The notes beneath the pieces were generated by a model. That model searched no databases. It was not told the DNA's origin and saw only the letters and a program-made list of their open reading frames with translations. Of a DNA stretch of 9,800 nucleotides, positions 6,614 through 9,800 are shown one piece after another. The translations under genes and the position numbers were made by a program. The first letter of the stretch is position 1. Each line of letters opens with the position of its first letter. The DNA is from SHLQ01 sp964562985 (GTDB lineage Bacteria; Actinomycetota; Acidimicrobiia; Acidimicrobiales; SHLQ01), in assembly GCA_964562985.1 (NCBI GenBank), contig CAZLWE010000090.1, positions 1 through 9,800 of the forward strand, in the 5' to 3' direction.

Positions 6614-6793
6614 ATGGCAGTTCCAAAGAAAAAGACTTCCAAGTCCAAGAGCCGGTCCCGAAAGGCGTCCGCATGGCGTGTGCGCGCTGGCGGTCGCTCC
6701 AATTGCCCACAGTGCGGTGCAGCCAAGCGCCCCCACATCGTGTGCCATGTATGTGGCCACTATGGCGGTCGTCAAGCAGTCGAAGTCGACTGA
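6614..6793 (+). CDS. rpmF: 50S ribosomal protein L32
   Basis: This 59-residue protein begins MAVPKKKTSKSKSRSRKA, the highly characteristic basic L32 start, and has the zinc-finger pairs CPQC (31-34) and CHVC (44-47). It is therefore the zinc-containing (C+) form of L32, a small protein of the 50S subunit. AGGG (6604-6607) lies six bases before the ATG. It follows its usual partner DUF177 and precedes plsX by 14 bases, the common bacterial rpmF-plsX arrangement. At 59 residues it falls below many ORF-length cutoffs. Confidence 0.96.
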   Translation: MAVPKKKTSKSKSRSRKASAWRVRAGGRSNCPQCGAAKRPHIVCHVCGHYGGRQAVEVD

Positions 6794-6807
6794 TTAAGGC
6801 GTAGAAC

Positions 6808-7791
6808 ATGTTGCCCGTCGCGGTGGATGCAATGGGAGGCGACAACGCCCCAAAGGCCATTGTCGAGGGTGCCCATCGAGCGTTGGAGGAACGGGGTATC
6901 CCGGTCATTCTTGTCGGTCAGCCCGACGCGCTCGGAGACACCGGGGGCCTTGAGGTCATCGAAGCCTCCGAAGTCATCGCGATGGACGCCGACCCCGGTT
7001 CGAGTGTCCGTCAAATGAAGGACTCCTCGCTCGTACGCGCGGCCGAGGCCGTGCGTGATGGTCGGGCATCGGCAATGGTCAGCGCGGGTAACACCGGAGC
7101 CACCATGGCCTCCGCACTCTTACGCACGGGCCGAATCAAGGGTGTGGCCCGACCGGCGATTGCCACGCCGATCCCACGTCCCGAAGGCGAACCCACGATT
7201 CTCCTCGACGCGGGAGCAAACTCTGAGTGTCGTCCGGAGTGGATGGTGCAGTTCGGGCAAATGGGCGCGTTGTTCGCGAAGAGTCGCTTCGGAGTCGAAG
7301 AACCTCGGGTGGGATTGCTATCCATCGGAGAAGAAGCGGGAAAGGGCACCCCGTTCGTCAAGGAGGCCTTTGGCTTCCTCAGCGAGGTCGATTGGGCGGC
7401 CCAAGGCGCCACATTTGTCGGCAACGTTGAGGGACGTGACCTGATGGGTAACGACGTCGACGTCGTCGTGACCGATGGCTTTACCGGCAACGTCGCGCTC
7501 AAGACACTCGAAGGCGGTGCTCGCCAAATCATCAACGCCTTGATCGAAGCCTTTGGTTCCACTCCCGAAGCCCAAGCCGCATCAGAACAGCTCTTGCCGG
7601 CGCTCTTGCCGCTCTACAAGCGCTTCGACGCCGATACCTACGGAGGAGCGATGCTGCTCGGAACGAAGGGTGTGTGCATCATCAGTCACGGCAGCTCCGG
7701 CGACGAAGCCATGGTGAATGCGATCTCGGTGGCCGCCGAAATGGTCGAGACCGACCTGGTTGGCAAGATCACCGCCGCCGTAAACGCCTGA
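6808..7791 (+). CDS. plsX: Phosphate acyltransferase PlsX
   Basis: PlsX makes acyl-phosphate from acyl-ACP and phosphate, feeding PlsY for the first acylation of glycerol-3-phosphate in phospholipid synthesis. It is a peripheral membrane enzyme. The 327 residues fit the family. VAVDAMGGDNAPKAIVEGA lies at the N-terminus, SAGNTGATM at 92-100, and then LLDAGAN, GLLSIGEE, GNVEGRDL, VTDGFTGNVALK and a LLGTKGVCIISHGSS segment, all family hallmarks in order. The ATG at 6808 gives the canonical start, with a weak AAGG eight bases upstream. Its substrate carrier gene acpP follows after 50 bases, consistent with the plsX-acpP pairing seen in many bacteria. Confidence 0.97.
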   Translation: MLPVAVDAMGGDNAPKAIVEGAHRALEERGIPVILVGQPDALGDTGGLEVIEASEVIAMDADPGSSVRQMKDSSLVRAAEAVRDGRASAMVSAGNTGATMASALLRTGRIKGVARPAIATPIPRPEGEPTILLDAGANSECRPEWMVQFGQMGALFAKSRFGVEEPRVGLLSIGEEAGKGTPFVKEAFGFLSEVDWAAQGATFVGNVEGRDLMGNDVDVVVTDGFTGNVALKTLEGGARQIINALIEAFGSTPEAQAASEQLLPALLPLYKRFDADTYGGAMLLGTKGVCIISHGSSGDEAMVNAISVAAEMVETDLVGKITAAVNA

Positions 7792-7809
7792 ATTCCCAGA
7801 ACTTTTGGA

Positions 7810-7836
7810 TACAGTCAGGCTGACGCACCAGGGGAG
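7810..7836 (+). promoter_or_regulatory. acpP leader: possible -10 and Shine-Dalgarno site
   Basis: In the 50-base gap, TACAGT (7810-7815) fits an actinobacterial -10, but I see no good -35 at the right distance. AGGGGAG (7830-7836), five bases before the GTG at 7842, is a good ribosome binding site and fixes that start. Extra acpP expression from an internal promoter would make sense, since ACP is abundant, but the promoter part is speculative. Confidence 0.35.
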
Positions 7837-7841
7837 TACTT

Positions 7842-8114
7842 GTGTCTGAAAGCATCACCCGCGACGACGTTCTCGGAATCATTCGGAACCGACTGGCAGA
7901 AATTCTGGAGATCGAACCGTCGGAGATCGGCGAGGGCGACTCGTTCCAAGACGATCTCGACGCCGATTCGTTGGCGTTGATCGAACTTGTCGAAGCAATC
8001 GAAGAAGAGCTCGGAGAGCGCTCGATCGAGATGCGAATTGAAGACGACGACCTCGAAGACCTCAAGACCGTCCGTGACGCCGTCGACTATGTCGTCGGTC
8101 GCCTTGGGAGCTAA
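7842..8114 (+). CDS. acpP: Acyl carrier protein
   Basis: This is a 90-residue, very acidic helical protein with the acyl carrier layout: helix I (about 8-22), the DDLDADSLALIELVEAIEE segment and a final helix ending DAVDYVVGRL. Ser43 in the DSL motif is the expected attachment site for 4'-phosphopantetheine derived from CoA. It carries growing acyl chains in type II fatty acid synthesis and supplies PlsX, encoded just upstream. The residue after DSL is Ala rather than the Asp of E. coli ACP; variation here is common. The GTG start at 7842 is supported by AGGGGAG five bases upstream. The 3' end is overlapped by rnc, the standard acpP-rnc neighbourhood. Confidence 0.93.
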   Translation: MSESITRDDVLGIIRNRLAEILEIEPSEIGEGDSFQDDLDADSLALIELVEAIEEELGERSIEMRIEDDDLEDLKTVRDAVDYVVGRLGS

Positions 8115-8820
8115 TTCCCAAGAATCGTCGGGCTCTCCAGATTACGAGAGCTTCTACGAGGCGCTGGGATATCGCTTTAGCGACCCTGACTTGCTACGCC
8201 ATGCCCTGACGCACCGATCGTGGTGCGCGGAGAACACCAACGACCCATCAAATGAACGTTTCGAGTTCCTTGGAGATTCCATCCTCGGGGTCACCATCAC
8301 CGAGCGGATATTCCACGACGCCCCCGACATGAGCGAGGGTGGGATGGCCAAGGCCCGCGCAGAGGTGGTTAGCGCACCGAGCTTGGCTCAGGCCGCTATG
8401 GCGATCGGGATTGGCGATCATCTGCGTCTCGGTCGTGGCGAAGAAATTTCGGGTGGACGAGAAAAGGAATCGATCCTGGCCGACGCGATGGAAGCGGTTA
8501 TCGCCGCGGTATATCTCGACGCTGGCCGTGAAGTTACCTCAGAAATGGTCAACCGCTTGTTGGATGAATCGTGTGAAACGGCACTCTCGGCGCCCGGGGA
8601 ACGCGACTACAAAACCCGGTTACAAGAACGTGCGTCAACGCTCGGTTTGGACGTTCCCAGTTATACGATGTCGTTCACTGGCCCGGATCATGGGCGGCGA
8701 TTCAACGCTACGGTCACTTTGGGTACTACGGTCGGGCGTGGCAGTGGCACGTCGAAGAAGCAGGCCGAGCAGAACGCGGCCAAGGAAGCGTTCATTGCGC
8801 TGGAGCCTGGAGGGGCATAA
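8089..8820 (+). CDS. rnc: Ribonuclease III
   Basis: RNase III cleaves double-stranded RNA, including rRNA precursors. From the ATG at 8089 the product has 243 residues, normal for the family. The catalytic signature NERFEFLGDSILG (55-67) carries Glu56, Glu59 and Asp63, and LADAMEAV carries Asp132 and Glu135, so the metal-binding acidic residues are present. The C-terminal dsRNA-binding domain (about 173-240) starts DYKTRLQERA and contains GSGTSKKQAEQNAAKEAF. The chosen start overlaps acpP by 26 bases and has no clear ribosome binding site; a TTG at 8104 is an alternative that would shorten the protein by five residues. The frame also remains open upstream inside acpP (ATG at 7987), but that extension has no family character. 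The TAA stop directly abuts the next ATG. Confidence 0.95.
   Translation: MSSVALGANSQESSGSPDYESFYEALGYRFSDPDLLRHALTHRSWCAENTNDPSNERFEFLGDSILGVTITERIFHDAPDMSEGGMAKARAEVVSAPSLAQAAMAIGIGDHLRLGRGEEISGGREKESILADAMEAVIAAVYLDAGREVTSEMVNRLLDESCETALSAPGERDYKTRLQERASTLGLDVPSYTMSFTGPDHGRRFNATVTLGTTVGRGSGTSKKQAEQNAAKEAFIALEPGGA
8809..8815 (+). promoter_or_regulatory. Shine-Dalgarno site of the Fpg-like gene
   Basis: GGAGGGG lies five bases before the ATG at 8821, inside the last codons of rnc. Together with the in-frame TAA at 8818-8820 it fixes the N-terminus of the Fpg-like protein, which matters for judging whether the catalytic N-terminal proline is really absent. Confidence 0.8.
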
Positions 8821-9654
8821 ATGAAAGCCGAACTACCGGAGCTAGAGCTGACGAGACGGGATCTCGAACGCGAAATAGTGGGCCGGAAAATCAAGGGAGT
8901 AGATGCGGCAGGGATGTCGATGCTGCCTCGTTACAAGAACCGCAAGCAGTTCGGGTCCCCGATGGAAGGACTCAAGATTGCGGGCGTCATGCGCCAGGGC
9001 GAGTTCTTGTTGTTCCCCCTTGAGTCTGAGGACATTTTGGTCGCTCGCATGGGAACTGGCGTTTTTCGGCGTAACGCCAACAAGGACAAGGAAGAGCCCG
9101 GTACGGAGGTGAAGATTACGTTCACCCAAGGTGGACAGCTTCGCTACGTCAACCCTGATGGCGACGGTGAACTGGCCGTCGTGCCTAAAGAAGAGGTGAT
9201 GTCGGAGTTCCCTGACCTGAACGATCCCGCCATCGACCCGATCGACACACCGCTTTCGTGGCTGAACTTCCGCGATCTGATCGAGGGACACCCGACCACG
9301 CTCAAGGAACTGCTCACCGACGGTAAGGCGCTCTTGAGCATCGGCTCGATCTACGCCGACGAGGTGCTCTTCGACTCTGGCCTGCGCTACGACCGTTCGT
9401 CGACCTCGCTGTCGACTCAAGAAGTTCGCCGCCTCTATCGATCGCTCGTAGAGACCCTCCACAACGTCATCAAGTACCGGGGTACCACACTCGAGGACCG
9501 CCCATGGGCCGACGTCTTCGGGGAACCTGGCGTGTACGACCAACACATTCAGGTATTCCAACGAGAGGGCGAACTCAGCCCCCGATCACGCACCCCGATC
9601 CAGCGAACCAAGTTCAAAGGCAACTGGACCTACTTCTGTGAGACGCAGGTCTGA
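8821..9654 (+). CDS. Fpg/MutM-family protein lacking catalytic and most zinc residues
   Basis: Length (277) and landmarks are those of formamidopyrimidine-DNA glycosylase: ELPELELTRRDLE (4-16), the helix-two-turn-helix IGSIYADEVLF (174-184) and a C-terminal zinc-finger remnant. It also holds the usual fpg position after rnc. However, active Fpg starts M-PELPE and uses the freed proline as nucleophile; this one starts MKAELPE, with Ala at the proline position behind an extra Lys. The conserved Lys of the RRGKY segment is Glu61 (RQGEF). The DPRRFG loop that fills the gap left by the flipped base reads NPDGDG (111-116). GN of the H2TH motif is Gly175-Ser176. The zinc cysteines align with Ser253, Ser256, Cys273 and Gln276, and the catalytic Arg with Asn268. 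The start cannot move upstream because an in-frame TAA precedes it. The intact frame and strong ribosome binding site argue for a maintained pseudoenzyme or new function. Glycosylase activity is unlikely. Confidence 0.85.
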   Translation: MKAELPELELTRRDLEREIVGRKIKGVDAAGMSMLPRYKNRKQFGSPMEGLKIAGVMRQGEFLLFPLESEDILVARMGTGVFRRNANKDKEEPGTEVKITFTQGGQLRYVNPDGDGELAVVPKEEVMSEFPDLNDPAIDPIDTPLSWLNFRDLIEGHPTTLKELLTDGKALLSIGSIYADEVLFDSGLRYDRSSTSLSTQEVRRLYRSLVETLHNVIKYRGTTLEDRPWADVFGEPGVYDQHIQVFQREGELSPRSRTPIQRTKFKGNWTYFCETQV

Positions 9655-9680
9655 CTACGACGAAGTCGTAATCAGACTTT
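9649..9680 (+). terminator. Rho-independent terminator ending the operon
   Basis: GTCTGA (9649-9654) pairs with TCAGAC (9672-9677), and TACGAC (9656-9661) pairs with GTCGTA (9665-9670). One C-A mismatch separates the two stems, and the loop is GAA. TTT follows. Twelve of thirteen stem positions pair, so the hairpin is unlikely to be chance. The T run is short. The 5' arm includes the stop codon of the Fpg-like gene. Confidence 0.75.
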
Positions 9681-9692
9681 CTGGCTGCCTTC

Positions 9693-9795
9693 CCGGCTTC
9701 GCCTCCAGCTGTCGCAATCCGTCGCCTAGCGGCTCCTCGATGCTCGGCTGCTGGCCAGAGGCCGCGTCCGCCCGCACCGGCTTCGCAGCTGCGGG
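9693..9795. repeat. Repeats in the downstream gap
   Basis: CCGGCTTCGC occurs at 9693-9702 and 9777-9786, each followed closely by CAGCTG (9706-9711 and 9786-9791). CCCGCA (9771-9776) and TGCGGG (9790-9795) form an inverted repeat around the second copy. No convincing gene is visible from 9681 to the window end on either strand. The pattern resembles a REP-like intergenic palindrome, and it shares GCTTCGC with the gap after recG. Confidence 0.35.
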
Positions 9796-9800
9796 CTACC

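Noticed and set aside
6553..6804. 83-codon open frame overlapping rpmF
   Set aside because: It is a different frame of the rpmF region; L32 with its basic start and four cysteines is the real gene.
7987..8088. N-terminal extension of rnc into acpP
   Set aside because: The extra residues are Ser/Lys-rich out-of-frame translation of acpP and do not belong to RNase III.
8842..9561. 239-codon minus-strand open frame opposite the Fpg-like gene
   Set aside because: I considered whether this could be the real gene, given the degenerate Fpg. The plus frame has recognisable Fpg landmarks with exact spacing and a strong ribosome binding site; the minus frame has no motif.
9618..9799. Minus-strand open frame running in from the window end
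   Set aside because: It translates to an Ala/Gly/Arg-rich sequence with no motif, runs through the terminator and into the Fpg-like gene, and has no visible start. A convergent gene ending here cannot be excluded but is not supported.

Overview
The window looks like a chromosomal housekeeping segment of a moderately GC-rich actinobacterium. My best guess is a member of the Acidimicrobiia or a neighbouring lineage. That guess rests on the gene order (DAK2 gene, recG, rsmD, coaD, a SepIVA-type coiled-coil gene, DUF177, rpmF, plsX, acpP, rnc, fpg position), the many GTG starts, and the SepIVA-like protein, which is known from actinobacteria. All twelve recognisable genes lie on the + strand. I see no mobile elements, CRISPR arrays, tRNAs or rRNAs.

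Layout: bases 2-67 hold the last 21 codons of an unidentified gene. Next comes a two-gene unit, a FakA/DAK2-type kinase (104-1744) overlapping recG (1741-3891) by four bases, closed by a probable hairpin terminator. The 261 bases from 3892 to 4152 hold that hairpin, short GC-rich repeats and a candidate leaderless promoter. A second, long run of genes then begins: a 55-residue zinc-ribbon protein, rsmD, coaD, a SepIVA-like protein, a DUF177/YceD protein, rpmF (too short for many ORF callers), plsX, acpP, rnc and a formamidopyrimidine-DNA glycosylase (Fpg/MutM)-like gene. It ends at a clear hairpin at 9649-9680. Junctions in the first half are very tight (TGATG, GTGA, ATGA), suggesting translational coupling. 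Weak internal promoter candidates sit before rpmF and acpP.

The long run links several growth functions: 16S rRNA methylation (RsmD), coenzyme A synthesis (CoaD), the prosthetic-group source for acyl carrier protein (AcpP), phospholipid initiation (PlsX), ribosomal protein L32 with its usual partner DUF177, RNA processing (RNase III) and a division or envelope coiled-coil protein (SepIVA-like).

The most notable observation is the last gene. It keeps the length and recognisable fold landmarks of Fpg/MutM but has lost every hallmark catalytic residue I can align: the N-terminal proline, the lesion-recognition lysine, the intercalation-loop residues, the zinc-finger arginine and three of four zinc cysteines. 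Its reading frame is intact, with a strong ribosome binding site, so it looks like a maintained pseudoenzyme or a protein with a new function rather than a decaying gene. Second-tier observations are the zinc-ribbon microprotein coupled to rsmD and a DUF177 protein missing its second cysteine pair.
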